Of a stretch of DNA of 64,000 nt, positions 45,234 through 57,429 are shown in pieces. The stretch's first letter is position 1, and the number at the start of each line of letters is the position of its first letter. Source of the stretch: Aptenodytes patagonicus. Its lineage: Eukaryota; Chordata; Aves; Sphenisciformes; Spheniscidae. The stretch is taken from assembly GCF_965638725.1 (NCBI RefSeq), contig NC_134960.1, positions 622,501-686,500 of the forward strand, read 5' to 3'. The translations under genes and the position numbers were made by a program. The notes beneath the pieces were generated by a model, which was given only the letters and a program-made list of their open reading frames with translations, was not told the DNA's origin and searched no databases.

Positions 45234-48087
45234 TCGAGAAAGAGCATTCTCCGTGGAGATTTTTGAACTGTAAACCTTTTAAAATGTTTAGATCTCTGTA
45301 ATTTTTAAAGGACTATTTCTTACGTGGTCCGACTCCTCTGCCAGGCGTACAGGAAATACGCTTGAATTTTCGCGTTTTGGATACTCCCTTTCCAATCTGC
45401 CCCAGTTCCCTCTGTCCAAAGCGAGTGGCCTTTTTCTTCCTCTTTGCAGCTATGTGACATGAGCTGATTTTCATCACTTGCCTTTGGTTTCCTCGGGCAG
45501 CGAGTGTCACAGCCCTCGAGCTGCGGTGGGCTCCCGCGAGGGCAGGCGCCCTGCACTGCCGCCGAGCGCTGCCCCCAGTCCGTGGGGCTGCGATTAGCTG
45601 TTCAGTTGTGCAGAGACGCTGACATCTTGTCATTCTTCTTAAATTTTTTTCAGATTTCAGGTTGAAGTGTGATGCCGAATTAAAAATTTTGCCCTGGGCT
45701 GTCTGCAGGGCCTCTCGGCTGCCGCAGTGCCAGCATCTGCCGGGGAGACCCCCAGGTCCCGTGTCGGAGGGCGGCAGCCCCGAGCTGGCACCGGGCGGCA
45801 GAGCTGGGGAGGCTCCCACCAGTGCGGGCGAAGGCAGCCTTCGCTTTCCCAGCTCCCCGCTCGGCCTTGCATTTCACCACCGCCTGCAGGGGTGCACGGG
45901 GCCCGGGGCAGGTCCCCGGGGAGGGAAGATCCCTACAGGGACCTGGCCCAGGGATCAGCCTGACTCCGGCCCGACCCGACTGCCAGCCGTCAGTTAGCAA
46001 AGGGGAACGCCGCGCGCTGGGTCTCGGCATCCCTTCAAGATGCTCATCCCTGAAAAGAGCAGCTCTTGCAAAGCCGTGGGCGAGGCAGCCGCGGTGCAGC
46101 CCTTGGCCAGCACCCTCGGCAAACAAGACACCCTTTAAATGTTCAGCATCTGCTGACTAGCAGGGCTGGGAGGTGTGCACGCTCACGGGGGAGGGAGAAG
46201 GGAGCAGCCGTCCGCACACCACCTCCGTCTGAGCCGTCCCCTGGGGGCCCGTCCTGCAGCCCTGCGGGGGGTAACGGGGGCTGCCCCGGGGGCTCGGCCA
46301 CGGGCGCAGCAGACACTTGCTGTGGAGGGTGAGAAACAGAAAGGTCTTGGACTGTGGTTCTGGTTGGGACCCAGTCCTCACTGTTTTGGTAATATATCCA
46401 TTTTTTTCTCCTGGTGTATTTTTTTACGCAGAATAGCAATGATTAAAACGGTAATTGCCTTCACTCTGGCTAATTGCATTTCACAGCGAACCTATTTGTA
46501 GAACAATCCTCTCATTTTCTGACTGCTAGGCTATTAAACTAAGGGCAGAAAAAAGAATTTATGGTTGTGGTTTTCTGTGAGGTTTAAATAATTATTGGGT
46601 TTGGAAACTATACCTTGGAAACGCAGAGGAAGGAGCGGTCTGGAGGAAGCCCGGGGAGCCAGCGATGGGGAGTCCAGCCCCTCGGCGTGCACGCTGCAGT
46701 GGTGGTACCCGCCATGCTGCACCGCACCGCACCACTCGCCACCCACCCCTCTGTTTCTGCGGCCCTGAAAGGGGATAATGTTATTTAAACTCTTCAGTAA
46801 CCCTGTGATGGGACTCCAGAGGCGGATTTTGGGGCTGAAATCGTGGAGGTGGCCGCCCCCTGCCCCATGTGCAGCACGCGCTTGTCGCGCCCCTCCGTTG
46901 GCCACGAGCGCCGTGCGTGTGCCGTGCTTCGTGCTTCCGCTTGGCGGCAGGGCCGGAGCTGGCCCGGGCCGACAGCCACGCTGAGGCACTGGCCGGCCGT
47001 CGTGGGGGAGCAGGTGGGTCTGGGCGTTGTCAAACTTTAACAGGGTGCATCCCCACCCGTCACGTCAGCTGCCGCACGGCACGGCGCACGCAGGCCCCGG
47101 GCACAGAGCTCCCCAGTCTGGCCTAATGCTTTCCCTGTATTTATATGAAAAAATCCTGTTTTTTCTGTACATGGGGAGTCTGTAGATTCCCCCCCCGACA
47201 TGGGGGACGGGGGCTGTGGAGCTCAGCCGTGGCGAGGGCTGCAGAGACAGGTGTGAGGTCTGTGGAGGTGCCCAGAGTCAGCCAGAGCAGGGGGTTTCAC
47301 TCAAACTCAGGCTCGTTTGGAGGTTATAGGTGGAGTATAGCCAGCAAAGCCGAGCCCAGCCTCTCTGCTTGCCCTTGGCAGCATGACCATCTCTTGCAGC
47401 CAGCTCCTTTGCCAGGAGGGGCCGTGCCACCCCACCCTGCGAGTCCTTCTGAAAGTGCTAGAGACCTGTGACCGCCGTCAGCCACCGCCGTGGGGTCTGG
47501 GAGCAAGCCTTGGCCGAGGAGGGAGCGCTCAGCCCGTCTCGAAATTCTGGGGGCATCCAGGGAAACTTCTGCCTGAAACCTAGCCACAGAGCTGACACTA
47601 ATAGAAAAAGACCATTAAAAAGCTCTGTGATATTCTGTTCTCCTGCTTCTGGTCCCTCTCTCCCTTTGTTGCTGCTGGCATTTTATGAATTATTGATGTG
47701 CCTAGGTGCTGCTGCTCTCCCGTTTCCTTCGCCGCTGCTCCCGCTGCCGCAGCTGTGCCGGACCCACACCGTCCCCGGGACAGGCTGCCATCAGGCGATG
47801 CCCCGGGAGGCGGCAGGCAGGGCTTAGTCTCCAGTGTGTCCCCACGGCAGAGCCGAGCGCAGCCCCTGCCACCGAGCAGCTCGGTCCCCGTGCTGGGGCG
47901 CAGACCCGGGCTCCTGACTGGCACGGGTGGGGGCTTTACACGGACGCGGAGATGCCCTGTGTGCTTTTCCACTCATGTGAGGCTCTTCTCCTCCAGCTCC
48001 TGACCACGACTTCTGCTCGTCCTTGGGTCCCTTCTCCAGCCCACACTGTTGGGGCTTCTCCTCTGGGCTGTCTCAGCTCCCTCCCTC

Positions 48088-48155
48088 AGAGCACAGGGTG
48101 CAGGGTGCAAGGCGCATGGTGCAGGGCCCATGGCGCAGGGCGCATGCTGCAGACA
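48088..48155 (+). repeat. Degenerate GGCGCATGGTGCAG minisatellite
   Basis: Four to five diverged copies of a 14-18 bp unit built from GGTGCAGG and GGCGCATG blocks. Confidence 0.7.
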
Positions 48156-51100
48156 CGATTTGGCAGAGAGCGCTGGCCAGGGGCTGCCTGACCTCAGAAG
48201 TGCCCCCACGAAGGGCCGCACCAACGTCGCCCCAGGAGAGCGGGGTTGGGGCGGCCGTCGGGAATTGCCATAGGGTCGGCTAAGGGGACAGCCCGGTGGC
48301 GGCTCTGCGTCCCTTCCCGGTGGGAGACACGGGCTGGGGTGGCTGCATGCCAGCCTTGTGCAGGGACGCGTGATGGGGTATCAGGGAAAGGAGATCTTCC
48401 ACAGAGCACTGAAAATGTGCCTCTTTCCCTGAGAGACCAGAAATGCTCCATCTCTGGGGTTAATATTTAATGAGGCGGTTTTAGGATAGAAGCTGTCTGC
48501 GGAGGGACGGGGCAGATGTGCTCTCCCGCTCATGCAGTGGTACAGGAGGGTCACAGCGCCGCTGGGACAGTGTCCGTGGGGCTGCTCCCAGGGGGACGAG
48601 GCCGGCGCAGGCAGTGGGGTGGGAGCCGCAGCGGCCCGGGGCTGTGGCACCCGCAGCCACCCACAGCAGCCCCTGCTCAGGGGCTGAAGCGCAGGGACGC
48701 AGGGGGGCTGCAGCAGGGTGACGGGATCCATTCCATTCAAGAGGGGTGGTCCCAATCCGGTGTTCATTTGGCTGCCTGGGACTGTGGTGAATTAGAGCAA
48801 ACCCGCTCCTCGGGCTCCACCTCAGCCCCGCTGCGGCGTCCCGGGGGATGGCATCAATGTTAAATCCCAGGACACCCAGTCTCATGGCCAATTTACTCAG
48901 GTTTCCTTGGTGGGGGCTAATGTGTTTTCCATGTTAACGTGCCGGCACGTGGCATCCAACCTGCCTGCAACGTGGAGCCGCTAATACTACATGACTGGCT
49001 CACGTGCCCCGTTTGCAGGGGGACGGGCTGTGCGCATCGCCGCCACTCTGCTCCTCCAAACAGCTTTGGCCTGGACTGCCCCAAATTTACAATATTTCAG
49101 GTTTCCTCATTAAAGGAGGAAGCAAACGACTCCTCCTGCCCCAGTGTCTCTGGCAAGGAAACACTTGTTCTATCCAAAATATTTCAGGTTCCTTCACTGC
49201 CTCCCGCCCTTAAAAAGCTACTGAAAAAAAGCACAAAAATCTATCTTTGAAAAGTCCAGCATTTAAAGAAATATCAAAATTTTTCCTAAGTATTTCCTGC
49301 TGTCTTTAGAGTAGAGTTATTGTGAGTTGTGAGGCATTTCAACCCTATTGGCAGCATCAGTACTTGGTAAAAACATCCCCCTGGTGCTCCCCTTAGAGCC
49401 GGGCCCCAGCTCCCCCTCCATCTCCATCCCATTTGCAACTGCCTCTAAGGTTCCTCTTCCAGCCCATCCTTGTTGCCTACCCAAAATCACCGTCCCTAAA
49501 CCTCCCATCCCGTTGCTACCCCAAGGACACCCACACACTCATTCCTCTGCTCCACGGGAACACGATGCTTCGGGGGGAGAGGCCAGCCGAGGAGGAATGG
49601 GCAGTACAGGGCACGATGAAAGGTGGAGAGACGGAAGCAGGCCAGAAGCAGTTGCCGTGCTGGTGATGGAAGGAGATCCTCCCCGCAGGCAGCGAGGCAC
49701 GTTTCAGCCATGGCTGGACCAGACTGGATACGTGCTGCAAAAAAAAGCGCCTGCGTGCTGCCGGTCCCTTTGCGAGTCCCCGAAGCCACGGCCATCGGCC
49801 GGCTGGGGGATTGCACAGCATAAAACCAACCAAGCAATAAACAGAAGTTCAGATGTTTTTTCAGACGCTTTTATATGTTCTCACTACATTACTTAAAGGA
49901 GGATCCCTGAGTTTTGCCTTTTTTTTTATAGGCAGAAAACTGTACTCAGGCCATAATGTGGCAACGTTTGTAGACTAATCTGTTTTGGCATTTGGGGAAA
50001 ACCAGACGTGTTCTGAAACAGCCGAGATATCAAACTTTAACTACCATCTCTGACTCAGATCCTTGGCACGTTTCGTTCCTGCTCACAGAGCTGCTGAAGG
50101 AACGCTTAAGCGCCGGGGCTCTGTCGGAGCAGCACAGCGGGCTGGTGAGCTCAGGGGACAGCCGGCCTGGGGGCACCGCCAGCTCAGTCCCCAGGCTTGG
50201 GGCAGCACAGCCGGCACCCCACCGGCACGGGGCTTGTGTGGGAAACGAGCTGGCCGCCTTCATCCTGGGCTGCGGCGTGCAGGGTCCTCCTGGCAGGCGC
50301 TGACGTGTCTCGGAGGAGCCAGCGCTGACCACAACAGACGCAGGGCTCGGGCTCCGGCCCCAGGGTGTGTTGGTGCAAGCTCCGGGCTGCTCCAGCGGAG
50401 CCCGTCTGGTCGCAGCTGGCTTGCGGGAGCTGTAGGAACACTGCACGTAGAGGAGAGACCTGCCAGGTGACTTGCAAAAATACTTCAGGCTCTGGCAAAT
50501 GACGGGTGACAACGGGGTGCTCAGCTGAAGCTTCCTTAGCTATGCATCCTGCAAAGGTCTTGAAAATTTAATCCTTCTCCCCAAATAATTTCCTGATTTT
50601 CTAGTGGGTTTGTCTTCTAGGCCTAGTATCCTTTTATGTGTTTTTTGTTGTGTGAATTATACAGTGTATTTGGGCGCGCTCTGTGCAGCACTGTCCCACA
50701 GGTAGCTCTGGAGGAGGATTTCAAACACGGGAGATGAAAGGGATGTTCTCTGCGTGCCATAAATACTGCAGCTCCTGCACATGGCCCTGCTCGTGGCGTG
50801 TCTGAAGAGCACGATCAGCTACGATCCTTCCTTGTCTCTTCTTCCCAGAACCGGTAACACAGGCAAGCCCAAATACATCAGAGCCTCTGCAGTTTCCATC
50901 TGCCTCTCTAGCTGTGTGCTGCAGGGGAGTCCTGGGGAGCAGGTGTTCGCTGGAAGGCCGGATCCTGACCGTCTGCTCCCCGTGCCAGCCCTCTCCTGCT
51001 TTTCCTCAGCCCGAAGAATGGCTCCAGCTGCTGTTCGGAAGCGACTTCAAGATGCAAACGCGAAGGTGGTGGGACCCCTTGCTCTGAGGCCAAGGGGTCT

Positions 51101-53630
51101 GTACCACGGGAGACCAAGGAGCATCACCTCCAGCGGCACCAGACCCAGCTCCCCCCGAGCCCTCCTGCGGGTGCAGAGCATCACGCGACAGCTTCCCGCG
51201 CTGTCCAGGAGGGATCAGCGCAGCGGGGCCGGACACCAGCTCTGTTTGTGGTGCTTGTGCTCCCCTCTCCTTCGGGGAAGCACCTTATTTTTTGTGCACG
51301 CAGTTCGGCAGAGGTCTGTTAGGAGGATGCTAACTCTCAGCTGCACAGGCAAAGGCAGCTCTGAGGGTGGTGGTGACGGGAGTCTCTCCAAGGTGGCCCC
51401 TGCTATCGTACGCGCCACTGCTGTCGCATCCACCCGTTTTGGGGCTGCCAGGGCTGCTCTTAACTGAGCCAAGCGGCGGCAGCCCTGGTGGGTGCTTCTC
51501 CTCCAGGCAGCCCAGGGCGCTGCCTCTCGGCCCCTGCCAGAGGGACACCTGGGGGGGAGGCTTTGTCCCCTCTACCACGGTCCTCCCTCCAGCAACATCC
51601 TCAGTGCTTTCGAGATCCAGCGGCAGGGCTTGCCCTGTGTAAACAAGGGCCCCGGTAAACTCGCGGAAGGCATGTGTTAGACACACCAGCCTCAGGAGGA
51701 GAAAAATCAAAGGTTTCCCTGCAAATCCATCTGCCCTACATCTCCTCTCCATTTTGATCTCCAAACTCATGCAAGTTTAAAAAGCAAGTAAATGCTGACA
51801 GTGTGATTAACCTCCCCACCTGCTCCCTGCTTCTTTCTCTCCTAGAAGGAGAAGCTCAGCTCACCTGCCTGGCGGGAACATCTCCTTCAAGTGCGAAGAT
51901 GTGGGGAGTCAAACCAAGATGGTTCCACTGAAATTACAAAACACTACATTTTTAAATAGGCGCTGAATTATTTAGTGCCCTTGCACTACCCAAATGCTTT
52001 GCTCTTTTGGTGGATGATGGCTTGGTTTCCCTCCCAGCTTTTCTGTTATGACAGTGAGTAAATGAAGAGATATTGCACTCTTCAAACATTTATAAATAAT
52101 AACCCACGTTAGGATCAGGCTCTGCCACTATGAACCGGGCAGGGTGGGAGGCAGTGCCAGGGGCGTCTGGTCCCAGGAGCAACGCAGCGCTGGATGCTGC
52201 CCAGGCACTGGCAGGGCTGCCTCCCCCTCGGCCCCCGTGGGCTCCCCACGCAGCCGCCAGCAAGGGCTGGGTGACACAGCTTGTGCAGGCAGTCGGTTCC
52301 CGGTTCCCCTTGCACACCTGGAAAGAACGAAAACACATAATGCTTTAAACATCAAAGGCATGGAGTAAAGGCACCGAGGAAAGAAGTAACCCCAATGGGG
52401 GGATCAGAGCCCAGGCATCCCAGCCGCAGCCCCGTCGCTGCCCAGCGCAGGTCCAGACCCTTCAGCCCTCAGCATCCAGTGACTCGGTATTGGCCTTCTA
52501 CACATAAGGGTTGTGGAGACCCTCGCTCATCTTGGTGTGACACAACAGGGCACTAGATAACTGTTACTTATTCCTGAATGTATTACTATATTACATTTAT
52601 GTCCCAGAAACGTTTCACTAATCCTCAGCAAGCCCCTGGCAGAAAAGGCAGCAAATCTGCAGATGAGACAAAAGGTCATCTTCCATGCAGCCTGTTCCAT
52701 TTTGACAGCACGCTATGGCCAGGAGTCCCTGCTCTGACCCCGGCACTGGTCTTCCCAATCCACGCGCAGTGAAAACAAGTGTCAGGGACCGAGCCGACTC
52801 TGACCACCCACAAACTCCACTGCCTGAGAGGGGGATGCGGGGGTTCAGCAGTTTTGACACCACCTCTACTTTACACTCTGCATTTAGGAGCTTCATTTTC
52901 ACCAGGCAGGTTGACGACATTTAGCGTATGTCAGTACTATTTCACAATAGCTGATCTAGATTTGTATAACGTTATTGTACATTTTTAATTCTCTTTGGAT
53001 TTAAAAGCAGTCAAAGTGTTTCATTTTCTGCTGTGTATTGTTTTATTCCTCCATATAAAATTATATTGAAAATGTTGTGACATGTATCTCCATACAGAAT
53101 TCTAAATTTGCTTAAAGAAACAAAGTCTAAACCATGTGTTGATGATGGAATAAATTTGTATCTAACACTTCCAGGCAAACTGCAAAGCACAACTGCTGTC
53201 ATTAAAGACAAATTCGCTTAATTGCTTTAAAACTCTCTGTTCTGAAAATAACTAGCAAAGCTGTACAACTGGAATGAATTCCTTCTGCTTTGTATTGGTG
53301 TAAAGCGGCATTTTCTTTTGAGTCAGCGAGTCTCCACAGAGCTCCTGTCTCTGCTGTGAATGCCCACCTAAAGCCTACGGCCACGTGCGCTTAGCATCCC
53401 CAGGCTGGTCCAGTTGAACCGGTGGGTGATGGAGCGGACAGTCCTGTCTCTGTGCTGGGCTGAGTGCTGGGCTTGTTTGGGTGGTGACGGGCCAGCAGTG
53501 GTACGGGCTGCTGGGGACCACCAGGCTGCCCAGCCAGAGCCCCCTTCTCAGGGTCCCCTGCTCACCCTGGAAGCCCTGCTTCAAGGTGGGTGATTTTCCT
53601 GCAGCTGCTCCGACCGCTCCTCCCTCTCTG

Positions 53631-53690
53631 AGCTGGGCTTGGCTGGGCTGGGCTGGGCTGAGCCAGGCTTGGCTAGGCTGGGCTGGGCAG
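53631..53690 (+). repeat. (GGGCT)n pentameric array, imperfect
   Basis: Roughly twelve copies of GGGCT/GGCTT/GGCTA-type pentamers on the plus strand. Confidence 0.85.
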
Positions 53691-54239
53691 CCCGGGATGC
53701 TGGGACTCCTGGTCCTCTGGCCCCAGCGCTGTGGTGGTACCTCACCCTGAAGTCCCAGATCTCTCGAGCGCAGATGGCGATCCTCACTCCAGCCATGTGG
53801 ACCACAGCCCCATGGGGGCCTGGAGCAAAGGCTGGGCTCTCAGCACAGATCAGCTCCAGCAGAAACTGCTTTCCTAAGAAACATTTTTTATCCCAAACTG
53901 GACATGTCTCGCAGGAAGGGAGAACGTCCTCCTTCCAAATTCGGGAGAAGTGAAACCTTGCGGCGGGGGTGGGGGAAGTGTGGAGGAAAAAAAGACTGGA
54001 AGTTAGGATTTTTGCAGCTGAAAATCACCAGTTTTCTCTGGGAAATAAACACAGCCCCAGCTCCAGCTTGTGCTCCGCTCGCCAGCGGCTGCCTCCTTTG
54101 ACCAGCCCCTAGTGCCACCCCGAGTGCATGTGAGCTGCTCTGCGCCCTGGTTTGCAGGAGCAGCCGGGAGCCGGGACCCTCAGCGGGGCCCTGCAGCTCC
54201 CACGGGACGCAGGTGGCCGAACCCTGCCCCAATGGGCGG

Positions 54240-54272
54240 ACACACACACACACACACACGCACGCACGCACG
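54240..54272 (+). repeat. (CA)n / (CACG)n microsatellite
   Basis: A CA run of about ten units followed by three to four CGCA units. Confidence 0.95.
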
Positions 54273-55280
54273 CTCCTGCCAGGCCGTCAACCGTTCACAT
54301 CTGCACCACGGCAGCAGGCTGCTGCCTCGCCCCCACACGCCCCAACCCTCCCCCCCCAGCCCCAAACCCACCAGTGCTGGGTGTCCCCACATGCCCTGTC
54401 CCAAGGCCCTCGCCTGCCTCTTCCCCCTCCCCTCCCACACGTGCTTTTGTACGTCTGGGGGCTTCCCCCCACCCCCGCAGCTCCCGTGATATCAGATGTT
54501 CTTCTATTGATTTCCTCCCTGCATTTGTTTTTGTTATTCATTATTAATGGGATCATTTTTCCATCCTTCGTGCATGAAGGCAAATTTTGTGTAAAAATCA
54601 ATTGAGTGAGCACCGCCAATGGCTTGTCTGGTTTTCTGTGCTTTCATCTCTTGTGTGCAGTTCCCAGGAGACAGAGAGCAGGATATTAAGGAACAAGCAT
54701 GGAATGGGGAAAAAAATAATAAAACAATTGTTAGTGGTTCAGAAACCATAGACAGGGATTTGCCTGCTGAACCTTTGTCTCATACACATGGGCTTTACTC
54801 GGCATTTCCCTGCCCATCTCCCAGTTCAGCAGGTTTCACTTTTCCCTTTACCTGGGCTGTCACTAAAAGGGAATTCGGTTTCTCAGCAAGTTTGGCCTGC
54901 ATTTTTTATTTTACCGGTGAGAGGTGGGTTTGCGTGTGTGTGTGGGTGTGAGGAATTAAGTGTCCCAGGGTAGGTCCCACAGACCTGCTGACCAGGACGA
55001 GGAGCCTCAGCCCTCCAAGAAAACTGAGAGTCCTGATCCTCACGCACCTGGAGAGATCAGCAGGGCACGAGGGAGCGGCGGTTTGTGTTTTGGTGGCAGC
55101 TCCTCACAAAACCCATACCCTGAGAGGGTGAGGGTGGCCCTGGAGCAGCCCCTGCCCGGCCTGACCGCAGCCAGCAGAGCCAGGGCTGGCACTGGCCTCT
55201 GTTGAGGGTCCTGAGCACAGCAGGGAGCCAGGCCCCGGGCTGAGCTGAAAGGCGGCCCCTGGCCCAGGTGTGCGGGGATG

Positions 55281-55312
55281 GATGGAGGCCAGGCAGGATG
55301 GAGGCCAGGCAG
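55281..55312 (+). repeat. 16-bp tandem duplication
   Basis: Two perfect copies of GATGGAGGCCAGGCAG in intergenic DNA. Confidence 0.9.
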
Positions 55313-56539
55313 GCTGCGGGCGAGGGGCTGCACTCCCCTGCCGGGCTTCTCCCGGTGACACTTCTCACTGGATTTGTTCGGCAGCACGCGGTTTCCCATA
55401 AAGCCTTTTAACAGCACAATGGGTACCAAAAAGTGAGCGGCACCTCGTGCACGTAATGCATTTGTCTGTATCCCAGGGCACAGAATCCCAAGATCATAAT
55501 ACAGATCTTACTGTTTAAGAGCAGCAGCCAGCAAAACTATCTTTGCAGTTCCCAATTGCAGCCAAAACAGCCTGTGCTTTGGCTTTGCGGGGAGGTGGGG
55601 AGGGGGGGCAGAGAAGCTGGAGGTGATCACACTTGTGGCAGCGGAGAGAAGGTGAGACTGGAGAAGAGCGCTGCACACCCGGGCCTGACTGCTGCCAGCC
55701 AGGGGACCCGCTGAGCACGGACTCCTTCTGCCTTCCTCCCACCACCCCTTGGCGTTGCCTTCTGGCTTTAGGGCACTACCTGTTAGACCAAGGAGAAAAA
55801 TGTAGGCTGCTTCTTTGTGCCTCCTCAGCAATAAATACCGGTTCTGAACTATTCCTACTGAAGTCGAAAGAACTTAATCCCCAGCTCCGAGAAGATCAGA
55901 TGAGTTTTCCTGTATCACAGTGTATTTATCTGGCAGCAGAGCTTTGGGAGCCAAACCCGGGGGAAGACTAAGGCACCAACAACGATTAAAACAGCACGTA
56001 CCTGACGTCCACAGTGAAATCCCAAATGAAGTGATCGGGTCCTGTACATGATAACTGGGCAGAGCAAGGCACAAACCTGCACATGCAGAGTGAAAAGAAA
56101 CCCGGAATTTGCCTAGAGTGAAATCTGGGCAAAGAGAGCCTCTGCAGTGCCAACTCCATGCAGGGAGGAACCGGGAATAAAGGAGGACGAACAAGAAGGA
56201 CCAGGCGATTCAGATCTCACTGGTCAGAGTATTTGAGGGAGAGAAGGAGCACACAGGAGCTCATTTCTGGGACCGTCGTGGGAGGTTTGAGAAAGTTGTT
56301 TTACATCTTTAAGACATTTTCTGGACCTAGCCAAAGGGGACAACTGCAAAATGGTCACAAAAACATAGCAGATCTAGGCAAAACCAGAACAGCCACAACA
56401 CGTAAAACTGCAGTGACACCTCTGCCATCGTAAGAACAAGCATGGTCCGATTTCCCTTTCAGAAGTGAACAGGCAAGAAGCTACGGCCACCAGAGCGGTG
56501 AGGCTCTCTTAGTAAACACTGGTGAGCAGAAACACGGGC

Positions 56540-56581
56540 TAAGCGAGGCTCAGGCTAGGTTAAGTGAGGCTCAAGCTAGGT
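56540..56581 (+). repeat. 21-bp tandem duplication
   Basis: Two adjacent copies of TAAGnGAGGCTCAnGCTAGGT, differing at two positions. Confidence 0.9.
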
Positions 56582-56699
56582 TTAACGCAAACCGGGGAGG
56601 ATAACGACCCCGTCCGAGGCCAGCTTTAGGACGCTTAAGTTACTTCTGCTCCACGCTGGAAAATTCTGTTATTCTGTTCCACGCAAAGGGCTTGTGAAA

Positions 56700-57250
56700 C
56701 GGCGTGAGTTCGCGGTGCCCTGCCCTGGGTGTCCGGCTGGATCTCTCCTTCCCACCCGAGGGTGCTGCCTCTCGCCCGGCGACGGGGCCCTCGGACGGTC
56801 CTGCCAGCGAGCCGAGGGGGGGGGGGCGCGTCCCGGCGCTCCGGGGCGGCCGAGCGAGCGGCCCCGCGCCGGGCGCGGCCCCTCCGCCGGGCACCACCGG
56901 ACCCGAGCCCCGCTCCCGCCCCCGCCCCCGCCCCGTCCAGCCGCAGCCCTGCCGTGCCGGGACGGACGCGCCCGCTCGCCCGGCGGCCGCCGGGGCCGGT
57001 CCCCGGCCCGAGCCGGGGCCGGGCGCAGGAGCGCGGAGCGGCCGCCCGGGGCCGCGCCCGGCCGGGCCGAGCGGGAGCGGCCGCGACCCCCGGGGGAGGC
57101 GGCGGGGGACGCTCCCAGCCACGCACGGGGAGGAGGGAAGAGAAAAAACCGCCTCTTACCTGGCTGGTTTGTGTAAAAACACCCGCCCAAAGCCCCCGCG
57201 CCCGGCGGCACCGGCAGCCGAGCCGCGGAGAGCATCTGCCGAAGCCCGAG
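56700..57250. promoter_or_regulatory. CpG island downstream of POU4F3
   Basis: Dense CpG with GC well above the neighbouring DNA. Long open frames in several reading frames here are by-products of GC content. It is best explained by the minus-strand promoter at its upper edge. Confidence 0.55.
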
Positions 57251-57265
57251 CGGGCAGCGGGGAAA
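57160..57265 (-). other. Putative first exon of an unrecognised transcript
   Basis: About 30 nt downstream of a TATA box, inside a CpG island. An ATG at 57235 opens a short frame (MLSAARLPVPPGAG... to FYTNQP) that runs into a consensus splice donor CCAG|GTAAGAGG at 57160/57159. No homology is recognised for the peptide; it may be non-coding. No downstream exon could be assigned. The 5' end is inferred from the TATA position. Confidence 0.4.
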
Positions 57266-57290
57266 GGATGCCGCCTGCGTTGCCTTCTGC

Positions 57291-57429
57291 CCCTTTTATA
57301 CTACGGTAGGCGATTAATATTGCATCGCCCTTATTTTAAATTTTCAGAACCCGCAATATAATGTAATGGCATAAGGGCATTTATTATTAAAGGACCTTTG
57401 ATTGGGGAAAAATCATTGGGGCTCATTGG
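57291..57429 (-). promoter_or_regulatory. TATA/CCAAT core promoter on the minus strand
   Basis: TATAAAAGGG at 57300-57291 with three CCAAT boxes upstream, seen as ATTGG at 57401-57405, 57415-57419 and 57425-57429 on the plus strand, about 100-130 bp from the TATA box. An AT-rich stretch with a POU-like ATGCAATATTAAT lies between. It precedes a CpG island (56700-57250) and a consensus donor. It lies downstream of POU4F3 and points away from it. Confidence 0.5.

Larger units (their letters stand above)
42201..56690. other. Intergenic, no protein-coding gene recognised
   Basis: About 14.5 kb between the TCERG1 promoter island and the downstream POU4F3 island. The longest open frame (50781-51467, plus, 228 codons) shows no domain or codon pattern I recognise. 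The sequence is mixed: GC-rich, simple-repeat-bearing stretches interrupted by AT-rich blocks (about 44240-44710, 46380-46610, 51930-52110, 52560-53330) that look like candidate regulatory elements. Confidence 0.55.

Noticed and set aside
50781-51467. 228-codon plus-strand open frame in intergenic DNA
   Set aside because: It has no recognisable domain, no clear promoter or poly(A) signal and mixed composition; it is plausible by chance in a window this long. RNA evidence would be needed.
56635-57361. Several 160-210 codon frames in the 56.7-57.3 kb island
   Set aside because: They exist in most frames at once and are Arg/Pro/Gly/Ala-rich. Only the first 25 codons of one minus-strand frame, ending at a good donor, were kept as part of a putative first exon.
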